Origin: Sphingomonas sp. UBA978
GTDB lineage: Bacteria > Pseudomonadota > Alphaproteobacteria > Sphingomonadales > Sphingomonadaceae
Reading direction: 5' to 3'
Assembly: GCF_002292295.1 (NCBI RefSeq)
Contig: NZ_DBBS01000013.1
Span: 61,650 to 125,649 of the forward strand
DNA: 64,000 nt
This document shows positions 1-7,444 of this stretch, piece by piece; positions within the stretch are counted from its first letter, which is position 1, and every line of letters starts with the position of its first letter. Both the position numbers and the translations under genes were made by a program. The notes beneath the pieces were generated by a model. It was not told where the DNA came from. It saw only the letters and a program-made list of their open reading frames with translations, and made no database searches.

Positions 1-640
1 ATTCGGTGACCGAGTCGGCATCGACGATGCGGACGTGGCCGGGCATCAGGCTGGTGCCGCCGAGTTCGGCGACCCAATGGTCCGTCTCGCCCGCATCGGC
101 GAGCGTCAGGTCGAGCGGCGGCGGCGCGGCAATGGCGAGGCGCGCCCCCTCTGCCATGTCCGCCCCCCAGGCGGCCTCCCACCGCGCCTCGACCTTGGGC
201 GGCAGCGCGGGGAGTTCGGGCAGGAGCACGCCCGAGCGGGTGATCGCGCCGAACACGCCATGGACCAGCTTGCGCGGCCCGCCGTCGACCAGCGGCAGCA
301 CCGTGGCGATGGCGGCGTGGTGCGGCGTGCCGAGCACCAGCGCCTGCACCAGCGCGATACGCAGCGCCATCCGCGCCTTGGCATCGTCGGGCAGCGGGCG
401 CTCGGTGACCGAATCGATCAGCGCGTCGAGATCGGGCAGCCGCCGCAGCACCTCCGCGGCGATCGCATGGGCGAGGCCGCGGTCGGGGCCGTAGACATGG
501 CGGGTGGCGGCGACCAGCGCCTGTTCCAGCGGCTCGCCACGGCGCAGGACGGCGTCGAGCAGGCGCAGCGCGGCACGGCGCGAGGGGGTGCCGAGGGCGT
601 CGGCGTTATCGGCGGGTGCATCGCGATTGAATCGGGGCAA
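1..640 (-). CDS. rsmB: 16S rRNA (cytosine-967-C5)-methyltransferase RsmB, N-terminal part (runs off window)
   Basis: RsmB methylates C967 of 16S rRNA in the cytoplasm. The visible part is the N-terminal NusB-like RNA-binding domain and the linker that leads into the Rossmann methyltransferase domain. Readable segments include RRAALRLLDAVLRRGEPLEQ and GPDRGLAHAIAAEVLRRLPD near the N-terminus and HWVAELGGTSLMPGHVRIVD near the window edge. The frame stays open to base 1, so the catalytic half with its cysteines lies outside. An in-frame TAG at 647-649 leaves only ACA, AGT and TTG codons before the conserved sequence, so the start is TTG at 640. It is divergent from the SDHAF4-like gene, with about 60 bases between. 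Identification is from sequence recall of the family; strong for a partial gene. Confidence 0.88.
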   Translation of the reverse strand, partial: MPRFNRDAPADNADALGTPSRRAALRLLDAVLRRGEPLEQALVAATRHVYGPDRGLAHAIAAEVLRRLPDLDALIDSVTERPLPDDAKARMALRIALVQALVLGTPHHAAIATVLPLVDGGPRKLVHGVFGAITRSGVLLPELPALPPKVEARWEAAWGADMAEGARLAIAAPPPLDLTLADAGETDHWVAELGGTSLMPGHVRIVDADSVTE

Positions 641-699
641 ACTTGTCTAACCTGCTGCGGAGAACGATATGAACCTCTCCCTTAGACCGGAGAGACGCG

Positions 700-861
700 A
701 TGGGCCAACGTCCCGCACATGTGAAGCCGCCCGCCTATCTGTCGCAGAACCCGCCGGTGCCGGAACCCGAGCAGAAGACGAACGAGCAGGAGGACCCGCT
801 GGGTCTCGATCCGACGCGCTACGGCGACTGGGAATTGAAGGGGATCGCGGTCGATTTCTGA
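700..861 (+). CDS. DUF1674 / SDHAF4-like succinate dehydrogenase assembly factor (53 aa)
   Basis: A 53-residue protein whose C-terminus, DPTRYGDWELKGIAVDF, matches the DPTRYGDWE-x-KG-x-x-x-DF signature of the DUF1674/SDHAF4 family. In mitochondria, SDHAF4 binds flavinylated SdhA and helps it dock with the iron-sulphur subunit; a similar role in bacteria is inferred. The N-terminal half is Pro/Glu-rich and looks disordered, as is usual in the family. It starts at ATG 700 and is too short for a routine ORF cut-off. The rsmB/DUF1674 divergent pairing is familiar in alphaproteobacteria. The downstream AsmA-like gene starts 42 bases after its stop. Confidence 0.85.
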   Translation: MGQRPAHVKPPAYLSQNPPVPEPEQKTNEQEDPLGLDPTRYGDWELKGIAVDF

Positions 862-903
862 CCGTTCCGGAACCAAAATGACCGGACGGGCGTCCAGCCT
901 TGC

Positions 904-2757
904 ATGACTTCCCGGCCGCGCGTCAGCAGGCGCACCCTGCTGCTGACCCTCGCGCTGGCGGTGCCGGCCATTCTGCTGCTCGCGATCGCCGCCTTTCCGT
1001 TCGGCATGCTGAAGGGCGTGATGGCCGACCGGCTGAGCCAGCGGTTCGGTCGCCCCGTAACGATCGCCGGCATGGCGCGGGTCGACCGTTTCGGCTTCAC
1101 CCCGACCATCGCCGTGACGGGCGTGACGATCCCGCAAGCGCCCTGGGCGGGCCGCGGCGATTTCCTGCGGCTGCGCGAGGCACGGGTCAGCTTTCCGGTG
1201 TGGCCGCTGCTGACCGGCACCTTCCGCCCGCGCGATATCGAGATCGACGGGTTGCAGCTGGCGCTGGTCCGCGCCGCCGACGGCCGCACCAACTGGTCGC
1301 GGCCGGGCGAGCCCGAGAGCGGCGGGTCGTCCAACGATCTCAAGGGGCTGATCGTCCGCGACAGCATGATCCATTATGTCGATGCGAAGCGGCAGCGGCA
1401 GGCGCGCGTCGCCTTCACCTCCGACGCGCAGGGGCTGCGCGCGCAGGGAACGGGGACGATCCGCGGTCTGCCGGTGCGGATTGCGCTCGCCGGTGCGCAG
1501 GTTGCGCAGCCGACGCCGGGGCCATGGCCGTTTACCGCCGCGATCGACGGCGCGGCGCTGCGGATGCGCGCGCGCGGCCGGATGGAACGGCCGCTCGACA
1601 CCGATGCGATGACGCTCGACGTCGACGCGCGTGCCGCCGACCTGCGGCTGATCGATGCGGTGATCGAGGCCGGGCTGTTCGGCACCCAGCCGGTGGCGCT
1701 CGTCGCGCAGGTCCGGCACGCCGCGCCGCGCTGGATCGTCACCGGGCTGAAGGGGACGATCGGCCAGTCCGATATCGCCGGCCACGTCACCGTCGACAAA
1801 CAGGACGGCCGCACCAGACTGGACGGCGCGATCGCATCGCAACGGTTCGACTTCGACGACCTCTCCTCGGACGAGGGGCTGGCCAAGGGCGCCGCACTGG
1901 AGCGCGCGATCGGCCCGCGGGTGGTCCCGAACACGCGGATCGACCTGTCGAAGATCGACAAGACCGACGGGCGGATCGCGGTGAAGGTCGCGCGCGTCGT
2001 CAGCCGCGGCGGCGGCACCTCGGTGACCGGAGTGCAGGGCGTGCTGTCCCTCGACCACCAGCGACTGCGGGTCGATCCGCTGACCATCCGGCTGGCGGGC
2101 GGGACGGCACGCGGCGCGCTGACGGTGGACCAGCGTGGCGGTGCCGCATCGCCGACGCTGACCGTCGACCTGCGGCTGACCGGCACGCGGGTGGAGGCGC
2201 TGGCGGGGGCCGGCGGCGCCTTCACCGGACGCGTCGCGGCGCGGGCGCAGCTGACCGGGCGGGGCGAGACGATCCGCGCGGCGATCGGCCGCTCCTCCGG
2301 CCGGATCGGATTCGTGGTTCGGGATGGCGCGCTGCCGGCGCATTATGCCGCCGCGCTCGGCTTCGATGCGGGCCGGGCGCTGCTGGCCGACGACGACGAC
2401 AGCGCGCAACTGCGTTGCGTGGTGCTGGGCCTCGCTGTCAAAGACGGGCGCGGTGCCGCCGCGCCGCTGGTGGTGGACACCAGCGCCAGCCAGTTGCGCG
2501 GCAGCGGCAGCGTCAGCTTTCCCGCCGAGCGGATCGATTTCCGCCTGACCGGCGCGCCCAAGGGCAAGAGCCTGCTGCGCCTGCCCGGATCGGCGTTCAT
2601 GACCGGCACGCTGAGCGATCCGGTGCTGACCGTGCCGCCCGAGGTGAAATCGGCCGGCAATATCTTCAAGGCGATCGGCCGCGCGATCACCGGGCGACAG
2701 GGGCCGGTCGCGCACGATGCCGACTGCGCGGGGCTGGCAGCGCGGGCGCTGCGCTGA
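904..2757 (+). CDS. AsmA family protein (617 aa)
   Basis: AsmA-like proteins are large, membrane-anchored, bridge-like proteins of the cell envelope linked to outer-membrane lipid homeostasis. Residues 10-32 form one hydrophobic segment preceded by arginines (N-in anchor). The N-terminal AsmA signature follows, with GRPVTIAGMARVDRFGF and VTGVTIPQAPWAG. The rest is beta-rich, with repeated strands such as RVDPLTIRLAGGTARGALTV and FPAERIDFRLTGAPKGKSLL near the C-terminus, as in the AsmA C-terminal region. The ATG at 904 directly precedes the anchor. The long reading frames on the other strand and in the +2 frame over this gene are GC-driven shadows. The substrate is unknown. Confidence 0.82.
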   Translation: MTSRPRVSRRTLLLTLALAVPAILLLAIAAFPFGMLKGVMADRLSQRFGRPVTIAGMARVDRFGFTPTIAVTGVTIPQAPWAGRGDFLRLREARVSFPVWPLLTGTFRPRDIEIDGLQLALVRAADGRTNWSRPGEPESGGSSNDLKGLIVRDSMIHYVDAKRQRQARVAFTSDAQGLRAQGTGTIRGLPVRIALAGAQVAQPTPGPWPFTAAIDGAALRMRARGRMERPLDTDAMTLDVDARAADLRLIDAVIEAGLFGTQPVALVAQVRHAAPRWIVTGLKGTIGQSDIAGHVTVDKQDGRTRLDGAIASQRFDFDDLSSDEGLAKGAALERAIGPRVVPNTRIDLSKIDKTDGRIAVKVARVVSRGGGTSVTGVQGVLSLDHQRLRVDPLTIRLAGGTARGALTVDQRGGAASPTLTVDLRLTGTRVEALAGAGGAFTGRVAARAQLTGRGETIRAAIGRSSGRIGFVVRDGALPAHYAAALGFDAGRALLADDDDSAQLRCVVLGLAVKDGRGAAAPLVVDTSASQLRGSGSVSFPAERIDFRLTGAPKGKSLLRLPGSAFMTGTLSDPVLTVPPEVKSAGNIFKAIGRAITGRQGPVAHDADCAGLAARALR

Positions 2758-2821
2758 GCCTTCGGCGCCGGGTTCACGTTTCCGCTCGCCGTGCCGTAGC
2801 GTCGCCGCTAGGATCGCCTGC

Positions 2822-3499
2822 ATGAACGATACCGCGACTGCCGGGGGTGCCTCCGGTGCCAGCCTGATCCCGAGCACCACCGACGCCTTCACCTATGCGC
2901 ATCTGATCGTGATCGCGCTGTTCGCGGTCGCGGTGCTCGTCGCGATCGTCTGGGGCATGCGCCTCAAACGCCAGCGGAAAGCGGCAGAAGAGGCGATCGC
3001 CGAACGCAACGTCGAGGTCGAGCAGACGACGGAAGAGGCACCGTCCGCTGCCCCGCCTGTCGCCCGGCCCGCGCCCGAGCCGGTGACGGCACCATCTCCG
3101 GCGACGGCGCCCGCGCCAGCCCCGGCATCCGCTCCGCCGCCCGCCCCCGAACCGGCACCCGCCCTCTTTGCCGACGAACCGATCGCAGCGAGTGCGCCGC
3201 TTGACGCCAGTCCGGCGACCGAAGCCGCCTCCGCCCCCGTCGCGGCGGACGACGACCCCGCCGCCGCATCGGTATCGACGCTGAAGGGGCTCGGGCCGAA
3301 GCTGGCGGCGCGGCTGGGCGAACTCGGTATCACCACCGTCGGTCAGGTCGCGGCGCTGGACGACGACGAGGCGCTGCGACTCGACGCGCAGCTCGGGCCG
3401 TTCGCCGGCCGGCTGACCCGCGACCGCTGGATCGAGCAGGCGCGCTTTCTCGCGGCGGGCGATCAGGCGGGGTTCGAGGCGGTGTTCGGGCGGCTGTAA
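2822..3499 (+). CDS. Membrane-anchored helix-hairpin-helix protein (225 aa)
   Basis: The protein has a short N-terminus, one transmembrane helix at about residues 25-46 followed by a basic stop-transfer (MRLKRQRK), and a long Pro/Ala/Glu-rich linker (about 60-150). A C-terminal helix-hairpin-helix domain follows, with the core LKGLGPKLAARLGELGITTV. Such HHH domains, related to those of RNA polymerase alpha CTD and nucleotide excision proteins, usually bind DNA or mediate protein contact. In many alphaproteobacteria similar tails occur on small inner-membrane proteins of unknown role. Topology suggests the HHH domain is cytoplasmic. ATG 2822 was chosen because it directly precedes the anchor; an upstream in-frame extension has no family support. 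Function is not known. Confidence 0.7.
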   Translation: MNDTATAGGASGASLIPSTTDAFTYAHLIVIALFAVAVLVAIVWGMRLKRQRKAAEEAIAERNVEVEQTTEEAPSAAPPVARPAPEPVTAPSPATAPAPAPASAPPPAPEPAPALFADEPIAASAPLDASPATEAASAPVAADDDPAAASVSTLKGLGPKLAARLGELGITTVGQVAALDDDEALRLDAQLGPFAGRLTRDRWIEQARFLAAGDQAGFEAVFGRL

Positions 3500-3517
3500 A
3501 AGGCCAACGGCTCCGGC

Positions 3518-3976
3518 CTACAGACCCTTAAGGGCGTCGCTGCCGGCGACGAAGGACTCTGCGAAGGCGGCGTGTCCGCTGGTATTGCCTTGCGGCTCGA
3601 AGCCTAAGCCATCGAAGCAGACGATCAGCGCGGCGATGACATAGCCCGCAGCGCGCATCTCCACAGGCGCGCGCAGATGAAACGACATGAGCACGTGATC
3701 GCTGCCGATACGGTCCGCGACTTGAGATGCGGCAAGACGATCGTTTATCATCCGCACGTCATTCGGCAGCGCCGGAGCGCGTGCCAGTGCTCCCTCCAGA
3801 TACGCGTCCTTGCCGTCGATCGTAGCAGTCACGCCGTCGTTGACGACGCGCTCTCGGTCCAGGACCGGAAACCGCTTGATGTGTAAAGGATAGGCGTGGC
3901 TGGTCACGCAGCGTTGCACGGCAGCGATATCTGGCCAGCGCGCCGCCGGTATTGCGACATAGATATCGACGCTCAT
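3518..3976 (-). CDS. Hypothetical protein (152 aa)
   Basis: I do not recognise this protein. It is predicted soluble, with no signal peptide or clear membrane helix, and opens with MSVDIYVAIPAARWPDIAAV. Its GC and codon use are a little less extreme than those of its neighbours, and a run such as GYVIAALIVCFDGLGFEP suggests an alpha/beta core. An in-frame ATG 18 bases upstream (3994) would add MTGSAD. It lies between two unrelated genes and ends 36 bases from the HHH gene, with which it converges. It could be a stand-alone accessory gene such as an immunity-like protein, but nothing in the sequence proves this. Confidence 0.55.
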   Translation of the reverse strand: MSVDIYVAIPAARWPDIAAVQRCVTSHAYPLHIKRFPVLDRERVVNDGVTATIDGKDAYLEGALARAPALPNDVRMINDRLAASQVADRIGSDHVLMSFHLRAPVEMRAAGYVIAALIVCFDGLGFEPQGNTSGHAAFAESFVAGSDALKGL

Positions 3977-4012
3977 GTCCGCACTCCCCGTCACCGACCT
4001 GCGCGGTCGCCT

Positions 4013-5314
4013 TCAGATCTCGCTGACGAGCAGCTTGTCGATACGACGGCCGTCGAGGTCGACGACTTCGAAGCGCCAGCCCTGTTCCTCGAAGCTTTCG
4101 CCCTCGCCGGGCAGGTGGCGGAAGGCGGCGAGCGCCAGCCCGGCGACGGTCGCATAGTCGCGGTCCTCGGGCAGGTCGATGCCGAGCCGCTCGGCAAGCG
4201 CATCCGCCGCCATCGTGCCCGCCACCAGCAGCGACCCGTCGTCGCGCACCACCACCGACGGCGCATCGTCGGGATCGGCGTCGCTGGCGAATTCGCCGGC
4301 GATCGCGGCGAGCAGGTCGGCGGGGGTGACGATCCCTTCGAAATGGCCGTATTCGTCGTGGATCAGCGCCATCGGCACCTCGGCCTGCCGCAGCGCGATC
4401 AGCGCGTCCATCGCGTCGATCCGGTCGATCACGACGGGCGCCTTGCGCATCAGCGTCTTGAGGTCGAGCGCCTGGCCGCGGAACAGCGCCGCGGCGATGT
4501 CGCGCGCCTGCACGACCCCGATCACCGCGTCGATCGACCCTTCCGCCACCGGCAGGCGGGTGTGCGGCGTCGCGAGCAGCGTGTCGCGGATGCCCTCCGG
4601 CCCCAGATTGCAGTCGAGCCAGTCGACCTCGGTCCGCGGCGTCATCACCTCGCGGACCGGCCGGTCGGCGAGGCGGACGACGCCCGAGATGATCGTGCGC
4701 TCATGCTCCTCGATCACGCCCGACTTGCTCGCCTCGGCGACGATCAGGTGCAATTCCTCGGCGGTGACCTGATCTTCCGATTCGCGGTTGAGGCCGAGGA
4801 TGCGGAAGACGAGCGCGCTCGACGAATCGAGCAGCCACACCAGCGGCGCGCAGATCACCGCGATATAGCGCATCGGCACCGCGACCAGCGAGGCGACCGT
4901 CTCCGGCTTGCGCAGCGCGAATTGCTTGGGGACGAGCTCGCCGATGATGAGCGAGGCGTAGGTGGTCAGGCCGATGACCAGCGCGAAGCCTGCGGTTTCC
5001 GCGGTTTCCGGCGACAGGCCGAGCATCTGCAGGCGCGCGGCGGTGGGGCTGCCGAGGCTCGATCCCGAATAGGCGCCCGCGAGGATGCCGATCAGGGTGA
5101 TGCCGATCTGCACCGAGGACAGGAACTTGCCGGGATCCGCCGCCAGCTTCAGCGCCGCCGCCGGCCCCTTGCGTCCCGATCGCGCCAGCGCCTCAAGCCG
5201 CGCCTTGCGCGACGAGACGATCGCCAGCTCGCTCATCGCGAACACGCCGTTCAACGCGACGAGCGCGAGGATGATGAGGACGTCGATCCAGGGAAAGGGC
5301 GGAAGCGGTGCCAT
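4013..5314 (-). CDS. CNNM/CorC (HlyC) family transmembrane protein (433 aa)
   Basis: The order is a DUF21/CNNM membrane domain (about residues 1-190, several hydrophobic segments starting WIDVLIILALVALNGVFAMS), a paired CBS domain (about 200-330, REVMTPRTEVDWLD and VVIDRIDAMDALIALR) and a CorC_HlyC C-terminal domain (about 345-433). The family includes Mg/Co efflux accessory proteins and sodium-coupled magnesium exporters. The CBS pair usually binds adenine nucleotides. The hemolysin label is historical. The protein is full length for the family (about 430 aa). ATG 5314 begins directly at the first membrane segment. It is divergent from the OmpA-like lipoprotein gene. Confidence 0.85.
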   Translation of the reverse strand: MAPLPPFPWIDVLIILALVALNGVFAMSELAIVSSRKARLEALARSGRKGPAAALKLAADPGKFLSSVQIGITLIGILAGAYSGSSLGSPTAARLQMLGLSPETAETAGFALVIGLTTYASLIIGELVPKQFALRKPETVASLVAVPMRYIAVICAPLVWLLDSSSALVFRILGLNRESEDQVTAEELHLIVAEASKSGVIEEHERTIISGVVRLADRPVREVMTPRTEVDWLDCNLGPEGIRDTLLATPHTRLPVAEGSIDAVIGVVQARDIAAALFRGQALDLKTLMRKAPVVIDRIDAMDALIALRQAEVPMALIHDEYGHFEGIVTPADLLAAIAGEFASDADPDDAPSVVVRDDGSLLVAGTMAADALAERLGIDLPEDRDYATVAGLALAAFRHLPGEGESFEEQGWRFEVVDLDGRRIDKLLVSEI

Positions 5315-5410
5315 CGGCGAACGCGTCTTTGCCGCACAAGTGACGCGACCACAACTGTCTCCGTCACGGCGAAACGCAATGATACGTCAGCCGCGGTTCA
5401 GATCGCAGGC

Positions 5411-5436
5411 GGAACAAGCCGCTTCGGACCTGAGTT
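5411..5436 (+). promoter_or_regulatory. Putative EcfG (general stress sigma) promoter
   Basis: GGAAC at 5411-5415 is followed by 17 bases and then AGTT at 5433-5436. The alphaproteobacterial EcfG consensus is GGAAC, 16-17 bases, cGTT, so the only deviation is the weakly conserved first base. It lies 30 bases before the ATG of the OmpA-like lipoprotein gene, which would give a leader of roughly 24 nt. This suggests control by the PhyR-NepR-EcfG general stress response. Prediction from the motif only. Confidence 0.5.
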
Positions 5437-5466
5437 TAACCCGCAAATGACGAAGAAAGGGATGTC

Positions 5467-6138
5467 ATGAAATCCAGATTTGCCGCCGCCGCCGCGCTTG
5501 CCGCGCTGGTCACCACCAGCGCCTGCACCACCGATCCGGAGACGGGCGAGCGCCGCATCTCCAAGACCGCGATCGGCGGCATCGGCGGCGCACTGGGCGG
5601 CTATCTGCTCGGCGACCTCGTCGGCGGACGCCGCGACCGGACCGAGAAGATCCTCGGCGCCGGCATCGGCGGCCTCGCCGGCGCAGGGATCGGCGCGTAC
5701 ATGGACAAGCAGGAGCGCGACCTGCGCGCCCGCACCGCCGGCACCGACGTGCAGGTGACGCGCGAGGGCGACAATCTGGTGCTCAACATCCCGTCGGGCA
5801 TCACCTTCGCCTATGACAGCGCCGACGTGCAGCCGCAGTTCAAGCGGACGCTCGACCAGGTCGCCGACACGCTGGCGCAGTATAACCAGACCTATATCGA
5901 CGTGTACGGCCACACCGACTCGACCGGCTCGGACGCGTACAACCAGACGCTGTCGGAGCGGCGCGCCACCTCGGTCGCCGACTATCTCGCCGGCCGCGGC
6001 GTGCAGCCGGCGCGCATCGGCACCCGCGGCTTCGGCGAATCGCAGCCGATCGCCTCGAACGACACCGATGCCGGCCGCGCCGCGAATCGCCGTGTCGAGG
6101 TGAAGATCGTGCCGATCTCGCAGAGCGACCTGCGCTGA
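5467..6138 (+). CDS. OmpA family lipoprotein with glycine-zipper segment (223 aa)
   Basis: A signal peptide ends in a lipobox-like TTSAC, giving a probable lipidated Cys at residue 20. Residues about 35-80 are glycine-zipper-like (IGGIGGALGGYLLGDLVGG and GAGIGGLAGAGIGAYMDK). A C-terminal OmpA-like peptidoglycan-binding domain (about 105-215) carries the hallmark GHTDSTGSDAYNQTLSERRA. Architecture matches YiaD-like outer-membrane lipoproteins that tether the envelope to peptidoglycan. Upstream lies the EcfG-like promoter, and AAAGGGATGTC just before ATG 5467 supplies a ribosome site. It is followed by a perfect hairpin at 6152-6185. Exact role unknown; envelope stabilisation is likely. Confidence 0.86.
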   Translation: MKSRFAAAAALAALVTTSACTTDPETGERRISKTAIGGIGGALGGYLLGDLVGGRRDRTEKILGAGIGGLAGAGIGAYMDKQERDLRARTAGTDVQVTREGDNLVLNIPSGITFAYDSADVQPQFKRTLDQVADTLAQYNQTYIDVYGHTDSTGSDAYNQTLSERRATSVADYLAGRGVQPARIGTRGFGESQPIASNDTDAGRAANRRVEVKIVPISQSDLR

Positions 6139-6151
6139 TCGCCTGACCGTC

Positions 6152-6185
6152 GAACCGCCTGTCCCGCATCAGGGACAGGCGGTTC
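6152..6185. terminator. Bidirectional hairpin between convergent genes
   Basis: A perfect 14-bp stem, GAACCGCCTGTCCC (6152-6165) against its complement (6172-6185), encloses a 6-base loop. It sits between the OmpA-like gene and tadA, ending 2 bases before the tadA stop. There is no T-tract on either side, so it may be a rho-assisted or 3'-end-protecting hairpin. Confidence 0.6.
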
Positions 6186-6186
6186 G

Positions 6187-6636
6187 TCAGCGGCGCTCCC
6201 GGAAGAAATCGCGCAGCAAGGCCGCGGCCTCTGCCTCGCCGATCCCGCCATACACCTCCGGCCGATGGTGCAGCGTCGATTGTCCGAACAGCCGCGGCCC
6301 GTGTTCGACCGCGCCGCCCTTGGGATCGCTTGCCCCATAATAGAGCCGCGCGATCCGCGCATGCGCGATCGCCCCAGCGCACATCGCGCATGGCTCCAGC
6401 GTCACCCACAACGCGCAATCCTCCAGCCGGTCGCGCCCCAGCGCCGCCGCGGCCTCGCGAATCACGCGCATCTCGGCATGGGCGGTGGGGTCGCACAAGG
6501 CGCGTGGCGCATTGCCGGCGACCGCGATCACCTCGCCGGCGCGAACGAGTGCGGCGCCGACCGGCACTTCGCCGGCCCGCGCCGCCATCGCCGCGGCATC
6601 GAGCGCGCGACGCATCGGGATCGGCAGGGGGAACAT
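6187..6636 (-). CDS. tadA: tRNA adenosine(34) deaminase TadA
   Basis: Deaminates A34 to inosine in tRNA-Arg(ACG), allowing wobble decoding. The 149-aa protein has the zinc deaminase motifs in order: HAE (His53, catalytic Glu55) and PCAMC (Cys83 and Cys86 as zinc ligands). Family-typical sequences are GEVPVGAALV and ARLYYGASDPKGGAVEHG; the latter distinguishes TadA from cytidine or guanine deaminases. Length is normal. The start ATG at 6636 fits the family N-terminus. It is transcribed away from the small membrane protein gene next door and ends at the strong hairpin. Confidence 0.93.
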   Translation of the reverse strand: MFPLPIPMRRALDAAAMAARAGEVPVGAALVRAGEVIAVAGNAPRALCDPTAHAEMRVIREAAAALGRDRLEDCALWVTLEPCAMCAGAIAHARIARLYYGASDPKGGAVEHGPRLFGQSTLHHRPEVYGGIGEAEAAALLRDFFRERR

Positions 6637-6675
6637 CGCCGCCCCTCCTGCCGACGCCGCCGGATCAGGTAAAGC

Positions 6676-6885
6676 CTATTGGGCGTTGCCTGGCTTTTCG
6701 ACATTTACGGTCGGGACGGCGACCGTCTTGTTCTCCGTCCCGACGCTGACGCGCGCGACATCCGCCTTGAACTGCGGTGCCTGCACCACGGCAGAGCGGG
6801 TCTGGTCGATGTTGATGAGACCGAAATACATCAACGCGACCACGACGAGCGCGATGATCCCGATCAGTGCGAGCAACGTGCGCAT
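6676..6885 (-). CDS. Small single-pass membrane protein (69 aa), unknown function
   Basis: The N-terminal hydrophobic helix (about residues 3-24, TLLALIGIIALVVVALMYFG) is followed by a short soluble tail rich in Val, Gln and Thr. ATG 6885 is chosen because AAGGGGATG lies just upstream and the helix begins directly after it; a longer in-frame reading adds non-conserved sequence. Small proteins of this shape are frequent in sphingomonads but I know no assigned role. It is divergent from rpmB and may share a regulatory region with it. Confidence 0.6.
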   Translation of the reverse strand: MRTLLALIGIIALVVVALMYFGLINIDQTRSAVVQAPQFKADVARVSVGTENKTVAVPTVNVEKPGNAQ

Positions 6886-6987
6886 GCCGACATCCCCTTG
6901 GCTTTGACCTTTACGATGGCGTAACAACGCCGCGGCACCGACTTCCGTTGCATGATCCGATCCGGACCGGCCGGCGTCGGGGAAAGG

Positions 6988-7016
6988 TTGACGGAAGGGT
7001 GGAGAGCCGCTAGTGG
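6988..7016 (+). promoter_or_regulatory. Possible housekeeping promoter of rpmB
   Basis: TTGACG (6988-6993), a 17-base spacer and TAGTGG (7011-7016) lie 40 bases ahead of the L28 start codon. The -35 element is close to consensus; the -10 is weak, as often in high-GC alphaproteobacteria. Prediction by eye only. Confidence 0.4.
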
Positions 7017-7055
7017 CGCCGACTTTCCGGGCAACCGAATTCAGGATCAAAAACC

Positions 7056-7355
7056 ATGTCGCGCATCTGCGAGCTGACCGGCAAGGGCCGGCAGGTGGGG
7101 AACAACGTTTCCCACGCCAACAACAAGACCAAGCGTACGTTCCTGCCGAACCTGCAGAACGTCACGCTGATCTCCGATTCGCTCGAAAAGAGCGTGCGCC
7201 TGCGCGTCTCGACGCACGGCCTGCGTTCGGTCGAGCATAACGGCGGCCTCGACAACTGGCTGGTGAAGACGAGCGAGGACAAGCTCTCGCTGCGCTGCCG
7301 CCGCCTGAAGCGCGAGATCGCCAAGAAGCTGTCGACGACCGCAGCCGCCGCCTGA
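7056..7355 (+). CDS. rpmB: 50S ribosomal protein L28
   Basis: A large-subunit ribosomal protein. The N-terminus MSRICELTGKGRQVGNNVSH and the downstream NNKTKRTFLPNLQNV are diagnostic of L28. At 99 aa it has the alphaproteobacterial length, including the C-terminal extension RRLKREIAKKLS. The conserved N-terminal Cys5 is present, but the CXXC pairs of zinc-binding L28 forms are absent. It is monocistronic, with an upstream promoter-like element and two downstream hairpins. Confidence 0.96.
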   Translation: MSRICELTGKGRQVGNNVSHANNKTKRTFLPNLQNVTLISDSLEKSVRLRVSTHGLRSVEHNGGLDNWLVKTSEDKLSLRCRRLKREIAKKLSTTAAAA

Positions 7356-7364
7356 CGCGATTTC

Positions 7365-7434
7365 GGGGCGCCACCGGCGCCCCGCGCGATGGCCATGGTG
7401 CGAAGGCCCGCTGCTCCATGAGCGGCGGGCTTTT
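7365..7434 (+). terminator. Tandem hairpins after rpmB, the second with a T-tract
   Basis: The first hairpin is GGGGCGCC with loop ACC and its exact complement (7365-7383). The second is an 11-bp stem (7406-7416 with 7420-7430, one G-U pair), loop CAT, followed directly by TTTT at 7431-7434. The latter is a standard intrinsic terminator for the plus strand. It also lies just past the stop of the phytase-like gene on the other strand. Confidence 0.75.
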
Positions 7435-7444
7435 GCCGTGTGCG

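Noticed and set aside
682..2892. Long minus-strand frame opposite the AsmA-like gene
   Set aside because: Composition is Arg/Pro/Gln-rich without motifs, and it covers the start region of the real SDHAF4-like gene on the other strand.
3518..3976. Hypothetical gene as an anti-phage or toxin-immunity gene
   Set aside because: Only isolation and a slightly different composition suggest it; there is no partner gene or motif.
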